Source of the DNA: Dryococelus australis | Taxonomy: Eukaryota > Arthropoda > Insecta > Phasmatodea > Phasmatidae | Assembly: GCA_029891345.1 (NCBI GenBank) | Contig: CM057000.1 | Span: 129,059,338-129,123,337, forward strand | Length of the DNA stretch: 64,000 nt | Direction: 5' to 3' | Shown here: positions 23,271 to 34,511 of the stretch, in pieces | Layout: each line of letters begins with the position of its first letter | Numbering within the stretch: the first letter of the stretch is position 1 | Made by a program: the position numbers and the translations under genes | The notes under the pieces: generated by a model | The model's input: the letters and a program-made list of their open reading frames with translations, nothing else | Database searches by the model: none | What the model was told of the DNA's origin: nothing

Positions 23271-25060
23271 CTATAGAAATAATGGTATTGGTATGGGGGT
23301 ATAGCCATCAATAGGATTCTTAAGACTAGAACTCTTTTTCTTTCCCCCGTGGGGACTGTAGGTATAAATTAATTTGCGCTTAAACGGACGAGGCAGATTT
23401 TGAAATTCCTGACACCTCCCCGCCAGGGGTAGGGGGCGTCTCAAACCTCCATGATCAACATCCACACAGTGTCCAGCAGCCATACCTGTAGCACCACCAT
23501 GTACTAGTATTCTGCCAAGCACCAGCCCAGGAATCAGTAACCCACGTCACTCAGATATACCGAGCAAGCCAGTCAGCCTTAAATGCAAAATCTCTTTGCC
23601 AGAGCCAGACATTGCGCCCTGCCACAAAGCTACCAGGCCAGTCCTATACAAAAGGCGTTAACCCGTACCCCGCAAGGACCAGACTCCATCGAATCCCCGT
23701 CAGAATAGGGTGCGCCTGATTCAGCACCCAAAAAACCAGTCTCTCTGAACGCGCAAGTCTCCAATTCAACATTACATCACACGCCAACACAATTCCATGA
23801 GAAGGGAGACCAACTGACAACGCCAGTGAAGTTGCCCCCAAGCTCCAGCAGCAGATACCATCCACATGAGGAAAATCCTGCTTCCAGCCTCCCCCGAGAG
23901 ATCACAGACAGTGCAGCGCCACCTACGCCTACAAAGGGAGGAGCCACCCTGCCAAAGTGCTCTAAGGCTGAAGGAACCAGACACACCCCCCCTGCCCAGG
24001 TATACAAAGGTGTCCCTGCACTGCCGCAGAACATGAATTAATACCAGCAGCTAGCCTTAGCACCAGTCGTACTAATGCTCTCTGCTCTGTTTGATCTCCT
24101 CCGCATCGTGAGGAAACTCCCTGCTATCACCAATGACCAATGCCGGGCTTCTTCAGCACATGCTGCAACCCCTATGAGTCATAGTTCCCCCTCACACTTG
24201 CAGTCAACCCACACACCCCATATCCCCACCTTAAGTCCGTTCAAGGCAGCAAAACTTCAGTTAGGGTACAGTTGTTCTGACTGTTACATAATTCATTGCT
24301 TGTACTCTTCAAGCACACCCATCAGGTAGGCTCTTCAAGCCAACAGGTCCCTTCACCTGTCTTTTGCTTTCACTTTCAAGGCCAGACCTGGCAAGGAGGG
24401 ATATACCCCTTCTGAACTACACTTAGTTAAGGGTATCATTGCCTGCCACCCCAATGCGGACATGAATTGTAGTACCTATATCTCTTGTAAATGCTGTTCA
24501 CTCACAGAAGGAAAGCTGCTATCTTCTCCTAGAAACAAGCACTGCTTAACCAACCTTCCCCAGCCTTTGGCTGCTTAACCCCCCCAGGAACAAGCTCATG
24601 CCAACCTTCAGCTGTTGAAGCCTCCACCTCTCAGGTCCCCCCCCCCCCCGGCCGTAATTTGTTTGGCCCCTTGGTAAATACCTCTGGAGCTGCTCACCCC
24701 ATCGTCCGTACCTCCACCTGGGTCTGCTCCTGGTACTGGGTGTCAAACCCGCTGATGACGCTGGACTATTCTAACCAGCCACCGACAGCGGTCGGGCGAT
24801 CCCAACCAGGACCCACGCCGACGAGCTCTCGACCCATGGCAGTAAGGCATGTCAGAGATGAGCCAGAGGTCCTGCCAACATCAAACAACTGTAAGCCCAG
24901 TCTAGCCCCACTAGACTGTCGAGCAGGCAGCCTGCCCACCCAACACTATTCAGGGCACAATCAAGGCCAAGTGCCAAATATTGCAGACCCTATCTCATCA
25001 ACGTCTGCCCCTCAAGCCTGTATGTCTGTCCTGACACAAAACTAAAAAAAACCTAGTAAA
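23271..25060. mobile_element. GC-rich block, probable retroelement debris
   Basis: Continuation of atypical composition after the protease fragment. Several Pro/Ser/Thr-rich ORFs of 60-128 codons on both strands (the longest is 24,659-25,045 plus), none with a domain. A C tract of about 14 bases occurs near 24,638. It may be the remainder of the same retroelement. Confidence 0.25.
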
Positions 25061-25574
25061 TGCAGACAAGCTCCTGCCCCTAAGGCAGTCATGCAAGTTA
25101 CTACGAAAAACCATTACAGACATTTATTTTCACTGTAGCATTAACTAAAATAGGACTTTCTTTATTGTGGTGCTACTCCCTCTCACGAGAATTAAAACAA
25201 TATAATCCCAGGAGGTAGAGAGGTTGAATTCCCTCCTGGGACACTAAAATTCAAGGTGACCTTGGTGAGGGAGAATTACTGGTGGAATGGTTGCCTGGCT
25301 GGGTCATAGTTCTTCCCACGTTGGAACGAAGTGTTTTGGTCCCTCTAAGCAGGTTTGTTTATGCTCACTGTGATTGCCGTCAAAAATTTTCATGAGGCCA
25401 ACAGTCACGGGAATGAAATAAAAATGAAAACCAATTAAGTAGATTCTGAAGGCTCTGGCCAGCTGCATTCTCTATATGGAGCCGGTCTTGTGGGGATGCG
25501 AGATGGTACGAATCCAGCTGAAGGAGCCGCTAGAGGGCGTCAGCTTGTGGTTGATTGGGGGATGCAAATGTAAA
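25061..25574. other. Intron with a possible tRNA-like motif at about 25,207-25,245
   Basis: GGTAGAGAGGTTGAATTCCCTCCTGGGACAC (described as A/B-box-like words within this interval) resembles a SINE head, followed by an unassigned body. Weak support. Confidence 0.25.
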
Positions 25575-25952
25575 TTACTTTACCCACTGCCATGTGTACC
25601 TGGCACGTGTCACGGGTCCTGGGTTTGGTGTGGGCAGAAGGGGTTTTAACAATTCGGCAATGGGTGGGTCTGGTCTGTAGTACTCCAAATATTCTACGGA
25701 GTGACTAGGCCATGCCAGTCCTAAAAGATTATCTCCACACTGCCTTATTGCTTCGCTTCCGAAAGGTGCAAGGTCGCCTACCCAGGTCCCTACTTCAAAT
25801 AAGGGTACAGGGGCAACGTCAGAATTGTTTTTAATATGTGGGTCTTCCCTGGTCAAAATAGAATTTTCTCTCTGGGCTTCTAATTCTCTCTGCCTTGCTC
25901 AGCATGCTAATCTTTGGAGTGTTATTCTACGTCCTTTTGTCTTGTAGGCCAT
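25575..25952 (-). pseudogene. Unidentified broken ORF
   Basis: An in-frame reading runs from MAYKTKGRRITLQRLAC near 25,952 through one TGA stop (about 25,900) into ARQRELEAQRENSILTREDP and the 93-codon open part ending TRARYTWQWVK. The basic, helical N-terminus and acidic middle look protein-like, and the reading stays in one frame across the stop. I do not recognise the family. A transposon-derived gag or ORF1-type protein is the likeliest source. Confidence 0.3.
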
Positions 25953-26400
25953 CTTGACAAAGTAATTAAATTACCAGAATATAATCTGGTTCCACTAGAG
26001 AGTATCCTCTCTTGTCCTGCCTCGTACAGGCTGGGGCCATCCAGAAATCTCCTGTCCGTTCCTCCCTCTCAGTTCAAGTAAAATTTAATGCATTCACACC
26101 ACACTATGATCCTTTTAGTAAGCTACAGAAAAAAACCCCAGATTTAGGCAATATCTGGTACCTCTTGGAGCTGGCCTTATTCAGGTTGAGGTCGAGGTTG
26201 TAGCTATGATGAGAGGCCTTAAGAATCTTGAGTTTGATTCTTTGGCAGGTCAGGTGTACCAAATAACCCCAGGATCCTTTGGTCTTATGAAGGCTGAAGA
26301 AAATCCAAGGAAATTAGATTCACCTATCCTGCTCAGTGAGTGGGATGAACATACACCATCTTTGTTTATTTTCTCATAACGGCAAAATAAAAAATTGATC
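25953..26400. other. Intron sequence, nothing recognised
   Basis: No ORF or repeat with recognisable features. Confidence 0.3.
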
Positions 26401-27640
26401 TTGCCTAACTTCTCAAGTATCACTCCGACCTCCTACTTCACCCTCATTGGATCTGATGGGGACAGCAGGAGACCGGGTTTGCTGTTTCTGAATCCACACT
26501 GACAACAGGACAAAACATCTTGGAAGGCCACCCATTCTCTGCCCCGTGCAGTGAACGATAGAGCCACGACACTAAGATACCATCCCCTGGAAAGTGGCAG
26601 CACACTCAGCTGTGCCAAGGAGGGGAACTTCTTCGGGCATGTGGAGACCAGTGACCTCGGGACACTCCTCACTATTATTGGAAGGCCACCCATTCCTTGC
26701 ACCCAGGTGGAGAGAACGGTAGAACCATGACACTAGGTATGCACCTGGTGGGATCGGCTTGCTGGCTGGGGGGAATTCCTCTCATCGCACACTTAGTGGT
26801 GCCGAGTGGGGTTACGCTCCAGTGCAGGGGAGACCAACCCCACTGGGACAACACCGTGCCATTCCTGCAACCGACATTTAGCAGCTCACAACTTCCACAT
26901 CTCCAGTGGGGAAGTCAAGAGTGAGGTGCGGTGTTGGCAGTAGCAATTTGCACCTATACTTGCACGTTGACTGCCTAACTCCTGCAGGCCCAATCTTAGT
27001 CTAGAGATAGATGCCTTACACCCGCAGGGGTGGTGTTCATAAGAAGGCAAAGAAGCCGAGGGCTATCTCTAAAGATCCACAAGGGCTTAGCATCCTTCCC
27101 AGTGGGTTCAGGCTACTCAGTCCATGTGAGCAAACTGTTTTACCGCAAGCACTCGCCATACCAGTACCACCCGTTACTCCTACAGCACTGTTGAGTCACC
27201 CACCCATATAGCGGAAGACTACCATCCAGTGGTACAAGAGATCCTGTTCGGCAAGGGGTCCACCTACACACCAGCAGTACCTAGTGGCACCACGACATTA
27301 GAAAACCCTAACATCTCAGATGCACACCCCACACTCCAGACCAGCACAACCAGAGGACTGAGCGATCAACACTAGCGAAACCCCATATGGGCCAGACACA
27401 CCGTCCCCTTCCCTTGAACTCAGTCACGCACCCAAAGCCTGCACCACACAGAGTGGTTTTGCCCAAACGGGACATCGTACCAAGCTGGTGGCCTACGAGG
27501 CCAGTATTATATTCCGGTTGGGCACCAGTGCTAAGAGACAACTAGACTCCTAAAGACATGACTCGCCTAGCATCTAACAAGTTACCCAGGGATGTGAGCA
27601 GCCAATTAGCCAGGTCTGTCACGCGTCGCTGAAAATAAAA
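26400..27640. mobile_element. GC-rich block with an internal diverged duplication
   Basis: TGGAAGGCCACCCATTC at 26,521 recurs at 26,680, each followed by a GAACG-TAGA-CCA-GACACTA series, giving an offset of about 159 bases. ORFs are short. The block at 27,011-27,211 opens MPYTRRGGVHKKAKKPRA, a basic head similar in style to the ORF at 16,273, so a related retroelement is possible. Confidence 0.3.
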
Positions 27641-28079
27641 CTTTGACACCAAGGGAATAGTTTCCTTTCCCATTAAAGCATTTTTGTGTATTGCAAAGAA
27701 CTTAGATACATTTTGGTTGTAAAAAAATATCTCAATTTCATGGGGGAACAGTTTGTTGTGCGATTAGTGAAATTATATCCATTTCTGTTGTATATATAAC
27801 AAACAAAATGTTCACTGATAGCTATTCAATTTCAAAACTATTTGCATGTTATTCAAAAATTTTCATATTAATTCTAAAATATTTGAACACCGAAATCCAC
27901 TATTCGCACACCCCTAATGAACCTTTGCAAAATGTTACATGTCCCTACATATATGAAAATAAACACAACCAGGATTTGCTCAGAAAAGTTGGTTACAATA
28001 CAGAGAAAGTAGTACCGTCAATGATGAATTAAAAGTGTAAGGAAAACTTTTGTGAATATTGAAATTGGTTTTTTTTTTT
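27641..28079. other. AT-rich intron, nothing recognised
   Basis: Low-complexity AT-rich text, ending in a T tract near 28,065-28,084. Confidence 0.4.
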
Positions 28080-28084
28080 TTTTG

Positions 28085-28205
28085 CCCAAGTGTAAGAATT
28101 AGCATATTTGTAAAATACTTATCTAATAATTTTACCATATCACTTGATTGATGCAAGAATGAAGTGATTAGGCCTATAGTAATGTTAATTTTATATATTG
28201 TGGAA
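28085..28205. repeat. Diverged internal fragment of the 415-bp MITE class
   Basis: Matches the interior of the MITE at 61,531-61,941 in the same orientation: GTAAAATACTT, TCACTTGATTGATGCAAGAATGAAG, AGGCCTATAGTAATGTTAATTTTA (each listed separately, gapped). Both termini are missing. Confidence 0.45.
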
Positions 28206-28439
28206 CATTATACTGATGCATGCCATATCTTTAAAATTGGTATTCAGACGACCTCAATTCCATTCCGCTATTTAGCATTGTTGGGATACAAATTTATTTT
28301 TCTGTTTTTATTTCCCACCACGTGAGCTGGGATTGTTCTGTTTACCTCCTAACTTGTTTTATTAAATGGCCCATCATAATTATGTAAGCAGGACAACTAG
28401 TTCCTTTCTCCACCACTAGATAGTGCTAGTTATATTATC

Positions 28440-30110
28440 ATTTTTCCTTTGCTACCCATCCCCCAGCCATCCAGTAATGTCACAGCTGTAAACGATGCCT
28501 TCGCTAACCCCCGCTCACCCCTCGCCCTCATGACATTGGCCAATCAGCAGCAAGCACCGCCTGAGTTTAGTATAAAAGGAGATTTTCACTCACGCCTCCA
28601 GACCAGTCTTCATTTCCAACACTCGTTGCACGGATTTGTCCAGCCTGCACTTTTCCTAGCATCGCCGCTCAGGAAAGCCCCTCTGCCTCTACTACTCGTT
28701 GCTCAGAGCAAAACCCGTATTTAGCTTTATTCCAGCACTCTCTGCTTGGAATCTGCGTTAGGCCACCACGGAAGACCCCTACTAACCCTACCCGCCTTCA
28801 TCACGGACGTGTCTGAGAACAGGATACTGCCATCCTATAGTCTTCCTTAGGACTGCATCGTGCCCAGTCTAGTGTACCGACAACGTAGGGAACTACGGCA
28901 ACAATCAAAAGATTCAAATACACAGCCAGGCCATTCCAGCTTTGTACCCCAGTCAACACCAGTCTCCTCTACAGACCCTGGCCAACGTACTATCAGATTC
29001 CCAGCCAAATAATCTGTGTCAAGCGACCAGTAACAAGTACGTCATCACGTCCAATTCACTGGAACAAATGTGAAACCGAACCAAAACCTAGTGTACCACC
29101 TTCCTGTAGCTATAGTACCTAGTTCCCAGTTGTGCCCTACCAAGGTAGGGAATGCAGGTTCTCCTGGAGAATTTCCTTTAGCGCTCAGTACACTTTGGTT
29201 TTTACCCACACGCACTTAGCTCAGCCTGCCCTTCCATCTACCTCGTGGGCAGAATGGCCACACGCATAGCTTGTCAGCTTGACGTCCGCCAGTCTCTCTA
29301 CAGAGGACCCCGCCAAGTGAGGCAGAGGTTCACTGGGTTGCGGAGACTCACCCGGAGCAACACCCCGTGTCCAGCCTTAGCCAGTGTGGCCTGATTTCCA
29401 ACGTATAATGTGGGCCCTGCCAGGTGCTGGAATAGTGTGTCCATTGCGCTACGGTCGGCTCATGGCTCGATACGTAAATTGGGAGAACAAGGAGCCTGCC
29501 ATCCACTTCTCGACAAGGAGTGTATCTGTGCTTCCTTACGACCTATTCCAAGAGACGTGGCCTCAAGGAATGGGTAAAGTTGACCTTACTTGCCTCTGGG
29601 CGTTTGCACATGTACATACCAGCCCTAGTAGCCTCCATTGACAAACTTCAGTCAAAAGAACAAGCCCAGGCCATCAGGCACCTGCAATAGCCAGTGATGC
29701 CGGAGGTACCAAGCCACCTCTTCAGTGATCTGGTACGTGCAGGACTGGCAAAGACGCCTCAGTGGATTGCCGAACTCTTACACTTTTCTTCTGCTCCACA
29801 ACCACCATATCCCTGACATAATCCGTCCTGCATCTGCTCCACAACCTGAGCCTTCTACACGTCAACCGGATTCTAGTATTGTTTCACACTGTCTTGGTGA
29901 TCTGTCGCCCAACAGTACATAAACTTGCCACAGATCCGAGACACTCAATTGTGTTAAAGACAATCAACTTCGTGCTCTGCTGATAGCCTACCAGGCCAAC
30001 TCTCTACAAAGGGAAAATTACAGCACCCCAGAGAGATCAGACCAAGAATCTACACAGGAGCACTCAGCCTAACTCCTGGCCAAAAACCTGAAGAGGCCAC
30101 CTCTGGCACC
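28440..30110 (+). mobile_element. GC-rich block with a TATA box, possible LTR element remnant
   Basis: TATAAAAGGAG at about 28,571 sits 25-30 bases before a CTCAC-rich candidate start region. Before it is CCAATCAGCAG, a CCAAT-type word. Downstream are Pro/Ser/Thr-rich short ORFs (28,449-28,724; 29,384-29,641; 29,725-29,922) with no domain. Promoter-like content inside an intron on the strand opposite to the host gene fits an LTR, but an intronic promoter cannot be excluded. Confidence 0.35.
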
Positions 30111-30189
30111 GTAAGTATGCTTGTACGCCCCTTTTCAGTATTTAACATAGTGGTCCAGCATCAATACAAAATGTATACAAGAAGAGCTT

Positions 30190-30233
30190 CAACAGCACTT
30201 TCAGAAGTGCTCCATTTACTGTGAATAGCCTAC
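30190..30233. repeat. Solo terminus of the TGTTCACGGTAAAGTGAGCAC MITE family
   Basis: Reads AGAAGTGCTCCATTTACTGT then GAATAGCCTA, matching the right end of the family found at 45-62 kb. The left end is not seen nearby. It lies 57 bases below exon 6. Confidence 0.55.
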
Positions 30234-30290
30234 AAATTCTTGTGTCTTCTTTACTAAGCCCTGAGAGAGTAAGAAAGAAGCAATCCGAAC

Positions 30291-30485
30291 CTGTTTGCTG
30301 TTCTGCAAGCCCCATTCACAGTTCCTGTATGTGCAGTTGGTGTAAGAGCCGTCCAGCAGCTCTGCTACATTCCCACTGGCATCCCTGTGCACTGTGAGGC
30401 CAGCCATGACCGCCATCAGCAAGTACGACACCGTCGTGATGGCTACAGACAAAAAAGTGCCCTTGGGGATCGCCGTCTGTGGATC
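30291..30485 (-). CDS. NKCC: NKCC exon 6: TM7 and start of the large extracellular loop
   Basis: Exactly 65 codons in phase 0. It begins DPQTAIPKGTFLSVAITTVS, a conserved intracellular link into TM7 (FLSVAITTVSYLLMAVMAGL). After TM7 comes VHRDASGNVAELLDG, then the extracellular stretch SYTNCTYRNCEWGLQNSKQ. NCT is an N-glycosylation sequon, and the paired cysteines are typical of this loop in NKCC. Acceptor TTGTATTGTAG, donor ACAG|GTTCGG. The fragment of MITE at 30,190-30,233 lies just beyond the donor. Confidence 0.94.
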
Positions 30486-31661
30486 CTACAATACAAACAC
30501 ACAAAAAATATTAGACAGAACTATAGCTTGCTGCAAACAATTAGTGAATGTGTGTGCTAAATGAAAAACCACTATGGCAATGGCAAAATTTATTTGTTGG
30601 AGTCCCCAAACACAGGGCCATTGCCAGTAGAGGGTTTTGGGGGTGTAAACACATCTCTCCCTTTGCCCATTAGGTTGTCGCCAATTAGTATCAACATTAT
30701 TAATAATACTTTGTGATAAAAAAAATGTAATTGCTGCCCACTGTAGTGAATTTTGTTAAACTGTGAGGTAATGTCCTAGAATTATGTTATTGAAGTAAAA
30801 ATAATTTCACAAGCGCTTAGCAGTAAAATGATTTCATAAGAATTCAGTCATAACTGAAAACATGCAGTAAAAAAAAATCTCAGTTTTTCATTAGGTGGTG
30901 TTAAACATATACCGACATATAACAAATTAAATTCAACTTCAATTACTTATCCAGACTTTGAAAATATCAAAGTGTCACTACAAGGAATCAAACCTGGATT
31001 TCTCATATGAAGGGCAGCAAATATACCAACTACATTATGATAGCAGCCTATCCATGTAGAGATATAAAGAGCACTAATACAAAGTTTGAAAATTTAAAGC
31101 CATGACTGTAATCTTTCAATACAGGATATTTTTTTAAAAATCACAGGCAATTTGTAGTATGTGATACAGGACAATTAAATTAACATTTTAGAAGTAGCAA
31201 CTTATTTACAGAAATACTTGGTCGCTACGGGGTGGAAAAATTGGATATGTTCAACTAGTGTGTTTGGATTACTATAAAGACCAGTAGCATATGAGGAAGA
31301 TCTTGATCCACAAATCCATGCTGCATCTGAAATACTTAGCACACAATGAGGCGCCTTTAACCATGTGCGCTAATCTCTGCACCTCGATGCACACTTTGTA
31401 AGTTGGAGGATGATAATTTGGGATGAGGAAGGTGTCTTGTTGATTAAATTTGTTGTTAACCGCATGTATTGTGTCCGAAGTGCTGTAATAGTTTGATGCC
31501 CCATAGTGACCAAGCCATACATTCTCGTATATGGATTCCCTATCATATAATATTACATTAATTAACCTGAATCACATACTGTGCATTGTATGTTATTAAC
31601 ACTTGTATAAATTAAATCAGAAATGCCTACATTAATCCAGTTCATTGTAAAAGCACTGTAC
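30486..31661. other. Intron between exons 5 and 6
   Basis: AT-rich. At 30,985-31,045 the minus strand has GTAGTTGGTATATTTGC and CCAGGTTTGATTCCTTG at tRNA-like spacing, possibly a decayed SINE head. Otherwise nothing recognised. Confidence 0.35.
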
Positions 31662-31801
31662 CTTCAAGTCGCCCGATATGTTGGCGCCAGCCAGCATCCC
31701 CGTGGCTGCTGGGAAGAATACTGAAAACACTGAGAAGAAGTTGTGCAGCACTCCATCAGAGTACCGATAGTCAGGAAACAAGTTCTCAGCCAGTAGCTGC
31801 C
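31662..31801 (-). CDS. NKCC: NKCC exon 5: extracellular link and TM6
   Basis: Encodes [20 protein letters not shown], then TM6 as [20 protein letters not shown] followed by ISGDLK. TM6 is the second discontinuous helix of the transport core. The P-x-x-T-G arrangement and the following ML provide K+ and Cl- ligands in structures of the family, and all are intact. The acceptor is ACTGTTTCAG and the donor AAG|GTACAG; the exon ends in phase 0. Confidence 0.95.
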
Positions 31802-33651
31802 CTGAAACAGTTCCTTCACTGTTAACTCATGGCAAACAAGTGATGGAATTTGTCAATAGAGTCAGTCAACTTTTATACAAGATTATGTCTATGCAAATAC
31901 TGACAAATATGAGAGAGTAGAACCATAAATCTATGGAAATATCAGTTTCTGTAGAAGACATGTAACATTTTACAATAATTTTTTTTACATATTATGAGAA
32001 TCTGTATCATACTGTTACTTCAAAGGCCCTGACATTAGCACTGTTATAACAAACCAAAACCTTTCCACTGGGGAAGCTTCTACCCACTGCTCTAACGAAC
32101 ACAAATTGATTTGACTGCGTTTCAACGCACCTGCACACCTTAATGTAGCGTACGCTGTGACATCTGAAACAAAGCTGGGTTTACAATAGGAATATTTTAG
32201 CATTAAATTGTGCGTTAAGAATTGTGCAGAAGAAACTGAAGTGTATTTTCATATGTATTGGTTCCCAATAGAATGTATCAGGTCGTGCACGTTTGTGGAG
32301 TTTCCTTACGCGGTGAAAGAAATAGTTGTATTTTATATCTTAAGTAAAACTTTTGAGGCTACGACCAATCAGAACAGAGCAGTCAGTGTTGTTTGCGGGA
32401 AACTGTTACTTACAGTAATATAAGTATAAAAAATAGTAAAAAGGCATGTGTGTGCAAATGTTTATTATATTTCTTCACACAAATAAGCTTCTCTGATAAT
32501 AAATATCAGCTTTGAAGTATGATCTGCTGAAATATAGTTTTGATATATGAAGAAAAACTTCATATTGCATGTTTTACCTATTATGGAGTTTTTTTTTACC
32601 TGAAATAGTTATAGTAGAACCAGTTTTGGTTTTGCTATAAGCAGTCATACTTACAATCAATGTAAGTTATTACTTTTTGTTTTAATTTTCAGAAAGTGTA
32701 GAGGGCTAACTGAATGAAAGGTGCATGTTTCGGAAAATGTGGCACATAACTCAGTCGAAACTGATGGATGGGTTTCCAAAATGTTAAAAATTATAAATAA
32801 TTACCGACTCTAAATGTAATGGAACTTCAGAGGTAAGGCACTGCACACACCAAATAATTTCAGACAATAAGCCATTATCTATTGAACAAAAACATTACTT
32901 CTGCGTTAGAACTGGAAACTGTATTACGAGTCCATGGCAGTATGTAAGGAAGGAACATAGAGTAAAGAATTTGATAGTCAGGGTGATTTCAGAGGTTTCC
33001 AGTTATCTCCAAAAACTAACTCCAGGCGTGTTGTGCAGAATGGTAATCGAGGGGCTGGAGCAACCCATAGAATAGACTTTAGTAGTTTGCATGGCTCATC
33101 AGAAACGAGTGTTGACCAATGTTTTGGCAGGGATGCAGAAAAGGAAGTGGTGGTCAGATGCAAAGGAAGATGGAGGCAGCCTCCCAGGCAACAATTTGTA
33201 GAAGGGCAGTTATGGATCAAACTTTACATAAACTATAATGGGTATAAATTTTAAGGGTAATGTAAAATAAAGATGCTTTGGTTAATCTATACTATAGAGT
33301 AATTACCTTCCTTTAAACAAACATTGTTATGATGGGCGAGAGAGAGAGAGAGAGAGAGAGAGAGTGCGTGCGCGTGCGCGCGTGCGTGCGTGCGTGCATG
33401 TGTGTGCGTGTGTGTAGAGATTGCAGAGACATAGACGAGAAGGTTGGCAAGACAGTATGGACCAAGATGGCATAAGGTATGGAATATAACATACAGTATG
33501 TACATGATTGTAACAAATGTAATCGTAACAATATCATATTAAATAAATAGTAAGTAAACTGATCATTATATTTTTAAAAAATCCAATTTCATGCAGAAAA
33601 AATTATATTATTGTTTTAATGAAGCACTGAAAATATTCATTTTGTACCTAC
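31802..33651. other. Intron between exons 4 and 5
   Basis: AT-rich, with T tracts near 31,980 and 32,590. Only the microsatellite at 33,338-33,417 stands out. Confidence 0.4.
33338..33417. repeat. Compound microsatellite (AG)n-(TGCG/TG)n
   Basis: About 13 AG units followed by alternating GC/GT purine-pyrimidine sequence (GTGCGTGCGCGTGCGCGCG...). The alternating part is a candidate for Z-DNA. Confidence 0.85.
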
Positions 33652-33766
33652 TGCTGTAACCTTCAAATCCTCTAGCCTTGTCTTCATCACTCAGAGGTCC
33701 AATAAACGTGCCTATCATGAAGTCGATAATAGCAGCGACCAGGACAACCAACAAAACCATTTGTGC
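33652..33766 (-). CDS. NKCC: NKCC exon 4: TM5
   Basis: Reads AQMVLLVVLVAAIIDFMIGT as TM5, then FIGPLSDEDKARGFEGYS. It follows the MEWEAK end of exon 3 directly, as in the family. The acceptor is ATGTTCCAG. The donor choice is the least certain in the gene. I use AGCA|GTAGGT, which leaves phase 1 and joins in frame to exon 5 as YSRQLLAEN. A second GT four bases downstream would leave phase 2 and shift exon 5 out of frame, so it was rejected. Confidence 0.9.
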
Positions 33767-34257
33767 CTGGAACATGACAATGTTGCTGCTAGAACTACCA
33801 ACTACGCAAGATTATATTTCTTCTGTGATAGAAGAGAAACTAATAGTAATTTTCCTATTTCATATTTAGTGTAAGTACAAGTCTACAAAGCTATCTCCAC
33901 TACTGTTAAATTTAAAACACACTAATCTGGACAAGATAGTTCAAAAACAGAAAATACCATGAATGCAGATGTGAAAATACACTTTAAATTAAGTTAAGTC
34001 TACAGAGCATCAACTCATTTTAAAACATGTGAATTAGATTTACATACTAAATGCAAGTCAGTTAAGTAGTTTGAGAATTTACAGTAAGTAATAGATGTTT
34101 AGCAAGATAATTTATGTATGCAAAAATACTCACTTGAATCAAACCCAATAAATGAAACTTAGTTTTTTTAATTTATTTATTTTGGAAGTAATTGGAAAAA
34201 CTAAGCATGAAGATAACTAAGAACGTAGTATTATAGTTTGCTGTGAGATATTCCTAC
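33767..34257. other. Intron between exons 3 and 4
   Basis: 491 bases of AT-rich intron with canonical borders. Nothing else seen. Confidence 0.6.
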
Positions 34258-34511
34258 CTTAGCCTCCCACTCCATGCCGACAACCACTATCAGCAGGAGT
34301 ACGAAAATGGTGATGACGCCCACAATTCTCATGTCATTGACGTCACCATCTACTATTTTTGTTCCCAAAGACTTGAGTAGATCCCGCATGGACTCGCAGA
34401 AACCCACGACATACATGGCACAGGCCACGGCATTCGCTAATGAAAATATCAACCCTATGGAGCCGCCAAACTCTGGGCCCAGTGAACGGGATATCATGTA
34501 GTACGTCCCTC
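34258..34511 (-). CDS. NKCC: NKCC exon 3: TM3 and TM4
   Basis: Encodes windowed residues of about 87-171, beginning [17 protein letters not shown], a near-universal SLC12 signature in the first intracellular loop. TM3 is [19 protein letters not shown] and carries the tyrosine that in NKCC proteins helps coordinate K+. TM4 is the run [20 protein letters not shown], followed by EAK at the exon end. The acceptor is TATGTGCAG and the donor AAG|GTAGGA; the exon ends in phase 0. Only 491 bases separate it from exon 4, the shortest intron in the window. Confidence 0.95.

Noticed and set aside
33650-33651. Alternative exon 4 donor four bases downstream (AG|GTACAA)
   Set aside because: It would leave phase 2 and put exon 5 out of frame.
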